From positions 186,001 to 250,000 of the forward strand of contig CAWGUB010000006.1 of the NCBI GenBank assembly GCA_963825575.1: 64,000 nt of DNA, read 5' to 3'. Source of the DNA: JAFDBW01 sp963825575 (GTDB lineage Bacteria; Desulfobacterota; Desulfuromonadia; Desulfuromonadales; BM103). The position numbers and the translations under genes were made by a program. The notes below the pieces were generated by a model, which worked only from the letters and a program-made list of their open reading frames with translations, had not been told where the DNA came from and did not search any database. Shown in pieces: positions 8,522 through 16,694 of the stretch (positions are counted from its first letter, which is position 1; the number at the start of each line of letters is the position of its first letter).

Positions 8522-9097
8522 ATGCCTCTCGAACAACGACGCAATCTGCTCATTGAATTATTGAGTGATTCCGAGGAGGAAGTACGTACGGCTGCGGCCG
8601 CTGCGCTTGAACGCCTCGAGTCTTTCCAGGACCTTGCGCAAATCGTCACAGATCTTGCCTCCGACAAGCGCGGCCAGCGGGTCAAGGCGATTTTTGCCAT
8701 GGAATATGTCAAGTCAGCAGACGTCTTTCCACATCTTGTCAACCTGCTCAAGGACCCTGACCCCGATATCCGCGGCGCGGCCATCCAGGTGCTCGGAGTG
8801 AAAGCCCATCCGAAGTCGCTCAACAGCCTGGTCAAACATCTCAAGGATCCTTCTCCGGCAGTCCGCGTACATACCGCCGAGGCCCTCGGTCATTTCAGTG
8901 ATGTCAGGCTTGCGCCATACCTGGTCTCACTGCTCGGAGATGACGATGAGCAACTGGTTATCAGTGCGGCCAGATCTCTCGGTTCGATCGGTTCTCCGGA
9001 AAGCGTTGGTCCCTTGACACGGCTGGCCAAAGACAGCCGTGCCCCGGTCCGGGTTGCGGCGGTCAAGGCTCTGAGTGAACTGCCCCTGAAGGATTAG
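8522..9097 (+). CDS. HEAT-repeat protein
   Basis: About 191 residues made almost entirely of HEAT/PBS-lyase type helical repeats of about 31 residues, for example DSEEEVRTAAAAALERL, DPDPDIRGAAIQVLG, DPSPAVRVHTAEALGHF and DSRAPVRVAAVKALSEL. Such proteins are protein-binding scaffolds. GGGGA stands six bases before ATG 8522; an in-frame start at 8510 is possible. No enzyme motif is present, and its partner is unknown. A larger HEAT protein is encoded at 11203-12774. Confidence 0.8.
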   Translation: MPLEQRRNLLIELLSDSEEEVRTAAAAALERLESFQDLAQIVTDLASDKRGQRVKAIFAMEYVKSADVFPHLVNLLKDPDPDIRGAAIQVLGVKAHPKSLNSLVKHLKDPSPAVRVHTAEALGHFSDVRLAPYLVSLLGDDDEQLVISAARSLGSIGSPESVGPLTRLAKDSRAPVRVAAVKALSELPLKD

Positions 9098-9141
9098 TAG
9101 TGCGAGGAGCGTGGCAGGAAACGCGAAAAATCAAAAGATAA

Positions 9142-9827
9142 AGGCCGGAAGATGAATCTTCCGGCCTCAGATTGTTGACAAACCCCGGATCACATGCGGG
9201 GTTTGTTTTTTTTTGCCTGACAGGTGTTGCTTTGAAGTTTAGGGCAACAGATGGTTAATCTGTTGCCCTTTTTCATTGGACTTATAAATTTAAAGACAAA
9301 AGCAAACCCCGGGGGTCGCGCCCCCCGACTGCGCCTTACTCTTTTGCTGGCCCAAAAGAGTAAGCAGAAAAGGGCCTGCGCTGCGCTGGGCATGTCTGGT
9401 GCGTCAAGGCGGCAACCTCAATTCAGGCTATACTAACCGACTAAATGTTTACGCTTCCCCCGCAGGTGACGAGGCTCTTGTGAGCCTCTCCTCCTCGGGA
9501 GGATTGCAACCACGGCCATATCTTTAGGCTTCCCTCTTATAAATCACACTGCAAGGAAGGCCCCCTGTAGCGGGCCGGCTTCTTGAGCTCTGTCTTCTAT
9601 CGATGCCACAGAAATCCGGCAGAGGAGATGCCCTCCGCAAGGAGAAGGCACTTTTGCATACTTTTGTTGCCGGACAAAAGTATGGCGTCGGGCGGGACGC
9701 GACCCGCCGGTCTGGTTTTAAACATAAAGCAATAAGGGCAACAGATTAACCATCTGTTGCCCTCTCTATCATGATGTCAGCCTGAAATTTGTCACCAGAC
9801 TGAGACCGGAAGATTCATCTTCCGGTC
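9142..9827. repeat. Large hairpin-rich intergenic repeat, copy 1
   Basis: One of three copies in the window (others near 14544-15109 and 61093-61792). It is bounded by nested hairpins. The outer pair is the palindrome CCGGAAGAT..ATCTTCCGG at 9145-9164 and 9806-9825. The inner pair has arms GGGCAACAGAT and ATCTGTTGCCC at 9242-9268 and 9736-9762. Each left hairpin is the exact reverse complement of its right partner. The core (about 9298-9720) holds four more hairpins: GGGGG/CCCCC near 9311-9325, a 12-bp stem CTTACTCTTTTG at 9335-9364, an 11-bp stem CATACTTTTGT at 9657-9684 and GGCGGG/CCCGCC near 9690. It sits between two convergent genes. No transposase or supported reading frame is present. 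Confidence 0.85.
9178..9214 (+). terminator. Terminator after the HEAT gene
   Basis: Stem ACAAACCCC / GGGGTTTGT with an 11-base loop and a run of nine T, 80 bases after the HEAT gene stop and inside the left flank of repeat copy 1. Confidence 0.85.
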
Positions 9828-9865
9828 TTCTCGTTTTTAAACCCGATATCCAGATACTGCTTCTG

Positions 9866-11206
9866 CTATCCGAGATCGAAGAAGTTGGTCACATCGATCC
9901 CCTTGGTCTGCGGATCGACTTCGGCGATGATCTTGCGCGGCTGATCGGGGCGCAAATGTATGGTGTAAGGATCGTCGAGCATGACACCGGCTGGATCGTA
10001 AATGATCTTGATGTCGACCAGACTGGTATCCTGCGGCTCGACCTTGGTGACCAGGCCGATCTCATTGCTGTCGAGGCGGACCAGGCTGCCCACCGGGTAG
10101 GGCCCGAGCGATTCGATGAAGTGCATGACAAAATCCGGATGCAGTGAAGAGCCGGAGACATCTCTTAACCGGGCAATCGCTTTCCTCGGTGTGAAGGGCC
10201 TCTGGTAGGAGCGCAGCGTGGTCATGGCATCGTAGGCATCAGCAATCGCCGTCATCTCGACCAGGGGTGATACCGTAGCGCTGTCGGCCTCACTCGGGTA
10301 GCCGGTACGGTCATAACGTAGATGGTGGCCATGGACGATCTGCATGACCTCGGAGGTCACGCCTTCCATTTCCTTGATGATCTCGGCTCCGAAACCCGGG
10401 TGCTCCTTGATCTCATCAAATTCAGCGTCGGTCAGCCTTCCGGGTTTGGTGATGATGTTGACATCAACGCGAAGCTTGCCCAGATCGTGCAGTAAGCCAC
10501 CGAGACCCAGAGTCCGGAGCTGCTCTTCATTCAGTTTACAGGCACGACCAATAGCGAGGGCCAGAACCGAAACATTGACAGAGTGGGTGAAGGTGTAATT
10601 GTCATAATCCTTGAGCATCGAGAGGGCCAGCATGGCGTGAGGTTCCGTCATGGTAAGTTGGGCCATGTTTTTGACGACGTTGATGGCATCTTCCGACGAA
10701 GGGATTTCTCCCATGCGGACATCCTGGAAGATCTGGTCGACGACCTTGAGGGCCTTGTGGTAGACCTTGCGCGGTTGCTGATCGTCATCTTCGTCATCAT
10801 CTGTTGCCGCGACCGCACGGATTTTCTTGACCCCTTGTGAAACCAGGGCATCAGCGAAATCCTGGCCTTTATTGGCGCCGGAGTGCAACAGGTGCAGGAG
10901 GGACTGGATCTCGTTGGCGGAGAGGCCGGCCATGAATTCAAAACCGACCAATTCAAGAGATTCCAGCATTTCGACCAGCTCCGTAGCTGCCTGAAACTCC
11001 TGCATGAGGAGATGGTCCTCGACAAAGAGAGTTCCTTCTAGCAGCCCCATCTTGATCATCTTCTTGTGCTGAAGCATCGTGAAAAGACCGTCCTGCAGGG
11101 TCTCCACCTGTTTCGTCGTGGCCGGATGATCAACGGCGTAGAGGCGTAGCCCCTTGACGGCTGCCGTCAGTACCTGAACAAACTTCTTTATCTCATCAAC
11201 ATTCAT
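9866..11206 (-). CDS. HD-GYP domain protein with altered GYP motif
   Basis: 446 residues. The HD-GYP domain (about 190-370) has HDLGKLRVDV, KEHPGFGAEII, HGHHLRYDRTGYPS and ADAYDAMTT, the metal-binding and signature positions of cyclic-di-GMP phosphodiesterases. The usual HHExxDGxGYP is here HHLRYDRTGYP, so activity is uncertain. The N-terminal about 150 residues resemble the start of the HEAT protein encoded just upstream. The start codon overlaps the HEAT stop (ATGA), so the two are coupled. A short C-terminal domain (about 375-446) follows. Probable role: c-di-GMP turnover or a degenerate sensor of it. Confidence 0.85.
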   Translation of the reverse strand: MNVDEIKKFVQVLTAAVKGLRLYAVDHPATTKQVETLQDGLFTMLQHKKMIKMGLLEGTLFVEDHLLMQEFQAATELVEMLESLELVGFEFMAGLSANEIQSLLHLLHSGANKGQDFADALVSQGVKKIRAVAATDDDEDDDQQPRKVYHKALKVVDQIFQDVRMGEIPSSEDAINVVKNMAQLTMTEPHAMLALSMLKDYDNYTFTHSVNVSVLALAIGRACKLNEEQLRTLGLGGLLHDLGKLRVDVNIITKPGRLTDAEFDEIKEHPGFGAEIIKEMEGVTSEVMQIVHGHHLRYDRTGYPSEADSATVSPLVEMTAIADAYDAMTTLRSYQRPFTPRKAIARLRDVSGSSLHPDFVMHFIESLGPYPVGSLVRLDSNEIGLVTKVEPQDTSLVDIKIIYDPAGVMLDDPYTIHLRPDQPRKIIAEVDPQTKGIDVTNFFDLG

Positions 11207-12774
11207 ATGTTTCCCTTGTCCAGCTGCTTGAGCGCCTGTGCTGCAGCTCTGGCGATCTTGGGGTTGCGGTCATTCGTTGTTTTGTCGAGGACATTGATTG
11301 TGCTTTCGTCGGCGATGTCGCCGAGCGCGGCTGTCGCAGCTGCACGCAGCTCATCGTTAAGCTGGCGGTGCATCCAACGTTTTTTCTTCAGGATTCTAAC
11401 CAGCTCCGGAGTGGCATCGGGGTCACGTATCTCTCCGAGAGCGCGGATCGTGTCTTTTTTGAGATCTATTTCCCGCTGGCTCCAACCTTTCTGTTTTAAT
11501 AGCGCGAGCAGAACCGGAACGGCCGCCGTTGCACGCAGGGCCCCCAGGGAGAGGATCGCCTGCCGGCGGATCTCCTGGTCCTCTGCTATGGCTGTTTGCA
11601 GCAGAATCTTGATCGCACGGTTGCCGCCGATTTTGGTCAGGGCCCGGATCGTTTCGCGGCGGACGCGAATGTCGTCGTGCTGGAGTAATAGGGAGAGCTC
11701 GGCCAGGGAGTCCTGACTGCGGATATCCCCCATGATTGTGACCGCGTTGCGCACGACGTACCATCGGTCGTCGTTCAGGTATTCGTGAATGGTCGATAGA
11801 ATCTCTGTGCCACTACGGGCCAGGATATCACTCAGGACCTTGCGATTGGGGGCCGATTCTTCACTGCACAGGATCTGCATGAGACGGGTGGCCACCTTGT
11901 CGCCCAAGTAGGCGAGAATCTGAGCCAGCAGTGTCCTGGTCTTCTGGTCGGTCTCTTTGGCCAGGGTATAGGCCACCAGGTAATTAGTCATTTCATCGCT
12001 TGCCAGTTGGCCCAGGGCGAGCCTGGCATGCTGTTTTCGATCTTCGGAAGATTGTTTGCCTGTTGCTGTCCGGCAGAGAAGTAGATAAGCACGCAGGATG
12101 AGAGGCCGGCTTTCCTCGAACAGCTGTGTGCGCAGCAATGGGATCAACTTCTGCAGGGAGTGCTGAAATCTGGCATCATTTTGCTCCTGCTCCAGTTTTG
12201 CCAGGAGAGATTCCAGATCAAGGGCATCTGCCTGCGCCTGCACTTCGTAGACTTCTGCTGCCTCTTCGAGAACCGCGCCCGGGTCAAAATTCGGATCTTC
12301 CGGGAGCTCTTCGATATCTTCCTTGCGTTGCAGGATTTCCTCCAGGTTGTGAACATTGGCCCAAATCGTTGTCAGGCGGGCCCTCTCGAGGATGACCTGG
12401 ATGCCACCCTGCTTCTGGATGATCTGCGGGTCGAGCAGCAGGTAGTGTACGAAATGGTGAAGGTCGTTGCTGTTAAGGTCGGCCAGAAACGTCAGGTGCT
12501 GGATGCGGCGCGCGAAACAGAAGCTGGAGAGTTGTGACAAGACCTGGTTGCCCTTGGCGACCGGATTATCATCAAACAGGAAGGCCTCCTTGCGGACCAC
12601 CAGCGAGAGGTGATTGCCTTCTGCAAGTATCGGTTGGAACCCACGTAGACATTCCAGTGCTGTTGCCTGCAGAGCAGGGTGTTTTGGTGGGTAGTACCTG
12701 ATCGCCTTGATCTGTTTGACGACTCCGGTCAGGGCGATTGTAATCAGTTTGTAAAGCTGGTTGGAGTTCTGCAT
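11203..12774 (-). CDS. Large HEAT-repeat protein
   Basis: About 523 residues from ATG 12774 (an in-frame TTG at 12822 would add 16). The first about 150 residues form a globular domain beginning SNQLYKLITIALTGVVKQIK and resemble the N-terminus of the HD-GYP protein that follows. The C-terminal half (about 300-520) has HEAT repeats such as DDRWYVVRNAVTIMGDI, DDIRVRRETIRALTKIGG and EDQEIRRQAILSLGAL. It is translationally coupled to the HD-GYP gene, so the pair probably acts together as scaffold and effector. Function is otherwise unknown. Confidence 0.8.
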   Translation of the reverse strand: MQNSNQLYKLITIALTGVVKQIKAIRYYPPKHPALQATALECLRGFQPILAEGNHLSLVVRKEAFLFDDNPVAKGNQVLSQLSSFCFARRIQHLTFLADLNSNDLHHFVHYLLLDPQIIQKQGGIQVILERARLTTIWANVHNLEEILQRKEDIEELPEDPNFDPGAVLEEAAEVYEVQAQADALDLESLLAKLEQEQNDARFQHSLQKLIPLLRTQLFEESRPLILRAYLLLCRTATGKQSSEDRKQHARLALGQLASDEMTNYLVAYTLAKETDQKTRTLLAQILAYLGDKVATRLMQILCSEESAPNRKVLSDILARSGTEILSTIHEYLNDDRWYVVRNAVTIMGDIRSQDSLAELSLLLQHDDIRVRRETIRALTKIGGNRAIKILLQTAIAEDQEIRRQAILSLGALRATAAVPVLLALLKQKGWSQREIDLKKDTIRALGEIRDPDATPELVRILKKKRWMHRQLNDELRAAATAALGDIADESTINVLDKTTNDRNPKIARAAAQALKQLDKGNI

Positions 12775-13049
12775 CGTCCGGTTTCTGTCGACTCCTGATT
12801 GATACTGCAACGTTATGGGCAAAACCTCAGAGCATTCTAAATGATTTTCAAAATTTTGACCAGCCCAGACAGAGGTCTTCCGACAGGCCTTTTACCAGGT
12901 CGGGCACCAAGGTGTAATACCCCCTGGATGTAAACGGGTATTTCTTTGGCAAAGGTCTGTCACATGATATCATTATGCAAGATGCCGGCCCAGGTGAGGG
13001 TTGAGAGATTCTGCTCTGGCTGCTCCCTGCCGAATTTTCAGGAGATGCA

Positions 13050-13673
13050 TTGGTCGTGATTCTGGGTCTTACGGGAGGGATTGCCTCCGGGAAAAGTACC
13101 GTAGCGGACTGCTTTGTTGAATGTGGGGCGCTCCTGGTCAGTGCGGACCAACTTGCCAGGGAAGTGGTTAATCCGGGGAGTCCATCCCTGGCAAAGCTGG
13201 TGGATCTTTTTGGTATGGAGATCCTGACGGCCGGCGGCAGTCTCGACCGTGAGATTATGGCGCAAAAGGTTTTTGCCGACCCCGAGGCCCGGAAAAAGCT
13301 TGAGGCAGTCACTCATCCGGCAATTGCCCACTTGGCCGAATGTCGCCTGGCAGTGCTGAGCAAGTCTCCACATGACTTGATTGTCTATGAAGCGCCACTG
13401 CTCTTTGAGGCCGGCGGCGAGCGTCGTGTTGATCAGGTCCTGGTCGTTGTGGTTGACCCTGCGGTTCAGTTGCAGCGGCTGATCGAGCGGGACGCGCTGA
13501 GCGAAACCGAGGCAATGCAGCGGATAACGGCCCAGTGGCCGCAGGCGGACAAGGTTCAAAAGGCTGATTACGTTATCGACAACTCTGGGCCATTGGAAAA
13601 TACCCGAGCCCTGGTCGCAGCGCTCTACGATTACCTGACCCGCCGCCGCAGCCCTGGTTTATCGGTCTCCTGA
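13050..13673 (+). CDS. coaE: Dephospho-CoA kinase
   Basis: Last step of coenzyme A synthesis, ATP-dependent phosphorylation of the ribose 3'-OH. 207 residues with P-loop GLTGGIASGKST (about 5-16), LVSADQLAREVV, THPAI and YEAPLLFEAGG, all typical of CoaE. AGGAG lies six bases before a TTG start at 13050; a GTG at 13056 is the alternative. Its 3' end overlaps the convergent hydrolase gene by 43 bases. Confidence 0.93.
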   Translation: MVVILGLTGGIASGKSTVADCFVECGALLVSADQLAREVVNPGSPSLAKLVDLFGMEILTAGGSLDREIMAQKVFADPEARKKLEAVTHPAIAHLAECRLAVLSKSPHDLIVYEAPLLFEAGGERRVDQVLVVVVDPAVQLQRLIERDALSETEAMQRITAQWPQADKVQKADYVIDNSGPLENTRALVAALYDYLTRRRSPGLSVS

Positions 13674-14479
13674 ACAAAGTGAGCAGTCTGGGCAAAGATT
13701 GACCCGCGGCACGGGTTTCCTTCCAGGGTCATGACATGCGGGACATCAGGCCCGTACATTCCATGAATCTTGACCCTGCTGTTCATCAGGCGCATCAACT
13801 CAAAACTACTCTTTGCATCGACTGTTCGATCGTCTTCTGCGTTGAACGCCATCACCGGGCAGTTGATTTCACTCAATCGTGGTTTCAGCGATTTAACCAA
13901 CAGGTTGATCTGGTGAATGCCGGCAACCGGTTTGCGGTTGTAATAACGGATCTGGTACTCCTCTCCGCTTGGTTTAAGATAGTAAGGCCGAAGCCATCGA
14001 ATCCATCCGGCACAAGGCGCAAGTTTATGGAGGATGCGCAGATAGGGTGAGAAAAGCACCAGTCCACTGAAACGTTCTGTCGCCGCCAACGTCAGCAACA
14101 GCAGGCAACCAGTACTCATCCCCATACCGAAAACAGACGTGAATTCCCCGTTGAGAACCTGGTAACCATCTTCAACGCTACGCAACCACTCTTGCCAACG
14201 GCGACCTGCAAGATCTTCCGGGGTGGTACCGTGCCCTGGAAGGCGGACCGCCAGGCTGGCAATCCCTGCTTTAGCGAGAAAGTCGGCGAGAGGGCGCATT
14301 TCCCAGGGGGTACCGGTAAATCCATGTACCAGGAGAGCTGCTGTTGTTGCATGCTGCGGACGGAGCATGAACGGCAGATTGCCCGGGTCGGTGACACCCT
14401 GGTCTCGCGAGTTGCTACGCAGGGCGTGGCATGCGGGGTGAGTGTCCGAACAATCGAGATGGCTTGTCTGCTGTGACAT
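13631..14479 (-). CDS. Alpha/beta hydrolase, carboxylesterase type
   Basis: 282 residues, similar in layout to thermostable carboxylesterase Est30. HGFTGTPWEM supplies the oxyanion region and GMGMSTGC the nucleophile elbow (G-x-S-x-G). Candidate acid and base are in FNAEDDRTVD and DVPHVMTLE. The first about 30 residues are cysteine- and histidine-bearing and not part of the fold, so the true start might be internal. No signal peptide. Natural substrate unknown; monoacylglycerol or short esters are usual for the family. Confidence 0.82.
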   Translation of the reverse strand: MSQQTSHLDCSDTHPACHALRSNSRDQGVTDPGNLPFMLRPQHATTAALLVHGFTGTPWEMRPLADFLAKAGIASLAVRLPGHGTTPEDLAGRRWQEWLRSVEDGYQVLNGEFTSVFGMGMSTGCLLLLTLAATERFSGLVLFSPYLRILHKLAPCAGWIRWLRPYYLKPSGEEYQIRYYNRKPVAGIHQINLLVKSLKPRLSEINCPVMAFNAEDDRTVDAKSSFELMRLMNSRVKIHGMYGPDVPHVMTLEGNPCRGSIFAQTAHFVQETDKPGLRRRVR

Positions 14480-14543
14480 TTTTAACTTCTTAAGTGTTCT
14501 GATTTATTGGGGAAATGCTTAGGGAAAGGATAGCACCCCTGGA

Positions 14544-15109
14544 AGGCGTGTCAATTCTCATGGTGACGCCTTTTTCGATTGTATGGCGCGCACCTTTTGT
14601 ACCTAAAATAACAAAACCTTGAAAAGCAGAACCCGGGGGTCGCGCCCCCCGACCGCGCCTTACTCTTTTGCTGGCCCAAAAGAGTAAGCAGAAAAGGGCC
14701 TGCGCTGCGCTGGGCATGTCTGGTGCGTCAAGGCGGCGACATCAATTCAGGTTGTTCTTATCGATCAACAGCCAACACTTCCCCCGCAGGACCCGAGGCT
14801 CTTGAGAGCCTCTTCTTTTGTGGAGGGTTGCAACTGTAGTCATGTCTTTAAGCTTTTCCCCTGTAAGTCAAACAGGAAGGGAGGCCCCCCTGTAACGGGC
14901 CGGCTTATTAAGCTCCGTCGTTACTGGATTCCTCAGAATACTGGCAAAGGAGATGCCCTCCGCAAGGAGCAGGCATTTTTGCATACTTTTGTTGCCGGAC
15001 AAAAGTATGGCGTCTGGCGGGACGCGACCCGCCGGTTTTGTCTTTGGTCTTTAAGGTTGCAACGTCTAAAACACAACGGGGACACAATGCAACCAAGTAT
15101 TGTGTCCCC
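14544..15109. repeat. Large hairpin-rich intergenic repeat, copy 2
   Basis: The core (about 14627-15040) matches copies 1 and 3 closely, including the TTACTCTTTTG hairpin, the tract that ends GCGCTGCGCTGGGC, and the CATACTTTTGT hairpin with GGCGGG/CCCGCC. The flanks differ: the GGGCAACAGAT hairpins are absent. On the right stands a different one, GGGGACACAAT / ATTGTGTCCCC (15078-15109), and on the left a weak GGCGT / ACGCC stem (14545-14570) before TTTTT. It lies between the IclR gene and the hydrolase gene, both on the minus strand. Short reading frames inside it are not credible genes. Confidence 0.8.
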
Positions 15110-15113
15110 AAAC

Positions 15114-15143
15114 AAAAAAGGCCCCTGCAAAAAAGCAGGGGCC
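15114..15143 (-). terminator. Terminator of the IclR regulator gene
   Basis: Read on the minus strand: GGCCCCTGC / GCAGGGGCC, perfect 9-bp stem with a 6-base loop, then a run of six T. It begins about 20 bases after the stop codon of the regulator. Confidence 0.9.
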
Positions 15144-15163
15144 TCAAACTCATATCAAAAATC

Positions 15164-15946
15164 TTATTTGTGGTAACCAAGCCTCGTCGAAAGCTCTTTG
15201 GCAGAGCTTGTAACCAGCGGGATCAGTTCGCTCTTGATGCGCTCGTCACTCAGACGCATGTTCGGTCCGGAGACGCTGATTGAACCGACGATGCGGCGGG
15301 TGTAATCACGGATCGGTGCCGCGACGCAACGAACCCCGACGTCGAGTTCCTCATTGTCGATGGCGTAGCCATCTTCGGCGACGGTCTCCAGCTCTTTTTT
15401 CAGAATGTCGCGCGACTTGATCGTGGTTGCCGTGAATGACTTCAGTTCCTTGTCCGGCAGTATCTCATTGATCTCCTCGTCGGACATGTGGGCCAGGTAA
15501 ACTTTGCCGGCAGCGGTGCAGTATGAAGGCAGGCGGGAGCCGACACGTGAAACGACGCGTACGGTCATGTCAGTCTCGACCATATCAAGATAAACCACGT
15601 GGCCTTCTTTGAAGATAGCCACGTAACAGGTTTCGTTGCATTCGGCAACCATCTTTTCGAGGATCGGCTTGGCCTGGCGCAGCAGACCCATCTGCTTGAT
15701 GAATGTCTGACCCAGCTCCAGTGCCTTGAGACCGAGGCGATAGTTCTCGGTGGCCTTGTTCTGTTCAATATAACCTCGCGACTCGAGGGTCGCCAGAAGT
15801 CGGAATACGTTGTTCTTGTGTAGCTTGAGGCGCTTGCTGAGTTCGGTGACGCCGAGTTCGTCGACTTCATCATGGAACTGCTCAAGCAGGTCCAGTGCAT
15901 GTGAAACTGCCTGGATAATATATTCAGATTTTTCTTTCCTGGCCAT
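15164..15946 (-). CDS. IclR family transcriptional regulator
   Basis: 260 residues. N-terminal winged helix-turn-helix (about 10-75: LGVTELSKRLKLHKNNVFRL, TLESRGYIEQ) and C-terminal effector domain (about 85-255) with CNETCYVAIFKEGHVVY, SRVGSRLPSYCTAAGKVYLA and DVGVRCVAAPIRDYTRRIVG, all typical of IclR proteins. AGGATCC precedes ATG 15946. No target genes adjoin it on the same strand, so its regulon and ligand (usually a small organic acid) cannot be named. Confidence 0.92.
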   Translation of the reverse strand: MARKEKSEYIIQAVSHALDLLEQFHDEVDELGVTELSKRLKLHKNNVFRLLATLESRGYIEQNKATENYRLGLKALELGQTFIKQMGLLRQAKPILEKMVAECNETCYVAIFKEGHVVYLDMVETDMTVRVVSRVGSRLPSYCTAAGKVYLAHMSDEEINEILPDKELKSFTATTIKSRDILKKELETVAEDGYAIDNEELDVGVRCVAAPIRDYTRRIVGSISVSGPNMRLSDERIKSELIPLVTSSAKELSTRLGYHK

Positions 15947-16162
15947 TTTTTGAGGATCCTTGAGTAATTTGGTGAAAAAACGATTATTTTATTCAAACAA
16001 TAATTTCTAACGAAACGGAATGAAACTGTCAAGGCAAATGGGCGTTTTCGTGCCCGATTGCTGATTTGGCAGATTTATCCAAACACCTTTATTTCTCTGT
16101 CTTTACCAATTCTAAAATAGTGTTTTATAGAAGTCAAATAGATAAGTCGTTTTTCTGTGATG

Positions 16163-16191
16163 TTGACACGTGGCAAGGCGGCAGGTAGATT
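16163..16191 (+). promoter_or_regulatory. Candidate sigma-70 promoter for the universal stress gene
   Basis: TTGACA at 16163-16168, 17-base spacer, TAGATT at 16186-16191, about 30 bases before the start codon of the universal stress protein gene. Confidence 0.5.
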
Positions 16192-16220
16192 CAGGATAAT
16201 GAAATTCGGGAGGATTGGAC

Positions 16221-16673
16221 ATGCTGACACTCAGTAAGAGGATAATTGTTGCCATTGATGGATCGCCCCAGTCCGACAAGGCAGCCGAAGAAGCGGTTCG
16301 TCTGGCCTCGATTTCCGGCACCAAGTTCAAAAGTCAGCTTTATGCGATTCTGGTCCTGCCGAGTATGAAGACTCCTTCTTTTACCGACTTCTTCCCGGAC
16401 AAACCGGCAACGGAAATGCCCGGGTGGCATGAAAAACGTGACCGGCTCTTCTACGTCGTTGAGAAAGCTGCTGCGGAAGCGGAGGTCCAATTAGAGGCGC
16501 TTGTACTCTATGGCGACCCCGCGGAAGAGTTAATGATGTTTGCCGAAGAGAAGGGCTGTGACGTGATCGTCATAGGATCTTCTGGAAAAGGCCGCATGAA
16601 GCGTACGCTGCTAGGCAGTGTCTCCACAAAAGTGTCCCTGCACGCCCACTGTTCCGTTTACATTGTTCGTTGA
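16221..16673 (+). CDS. Universal stress protein, UspA family
   Basis: About 150 residues, one Usp domain. It opens with the beta strand KRIIVAIDGSPQS and ends with the ATP-binding pattern GSSGKGRMKRTLLGSVS (G-x2-G-x9-GS) and CSVYIVR, so it is likely the ATP-binding type. GGGAGG stands before ATG 16221; a TTG at 16215 is less likely. A good promoter match lies upstream. Single gene, convergent with the next one; a GACCGGT / ACCGGTC hairpin lies between the two stops. Confidence 0.9.
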   Translation: MLTLSKRIIVAIDGSPQSDKAAEEAVRLASISGTKFKSQLYAILVLPSMKTPSFTDFFPDKPATEMPGWHEKRDRLFYVVEKAAAEAEVQLEALVLYGDPAEELMMFAEEKGCDVIVIGSSGKGRMKRTLLGSVSTKVSLHAHCSVYIVR

Positions 16674-16694
16674 CCGGTCTGCCGACCGGTCTCC

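Noticed and set aside
9190..9436. Open frames of 60-70 codons on both strands in the large repeat (also 14490-14717 and 61199-61384)
   Set aside because: They arise from the repeat core and its hairpins, recur in every copy, lack ribosome sites and run through inverted repeats. Similar spurious proteins are annotated in many genomes.
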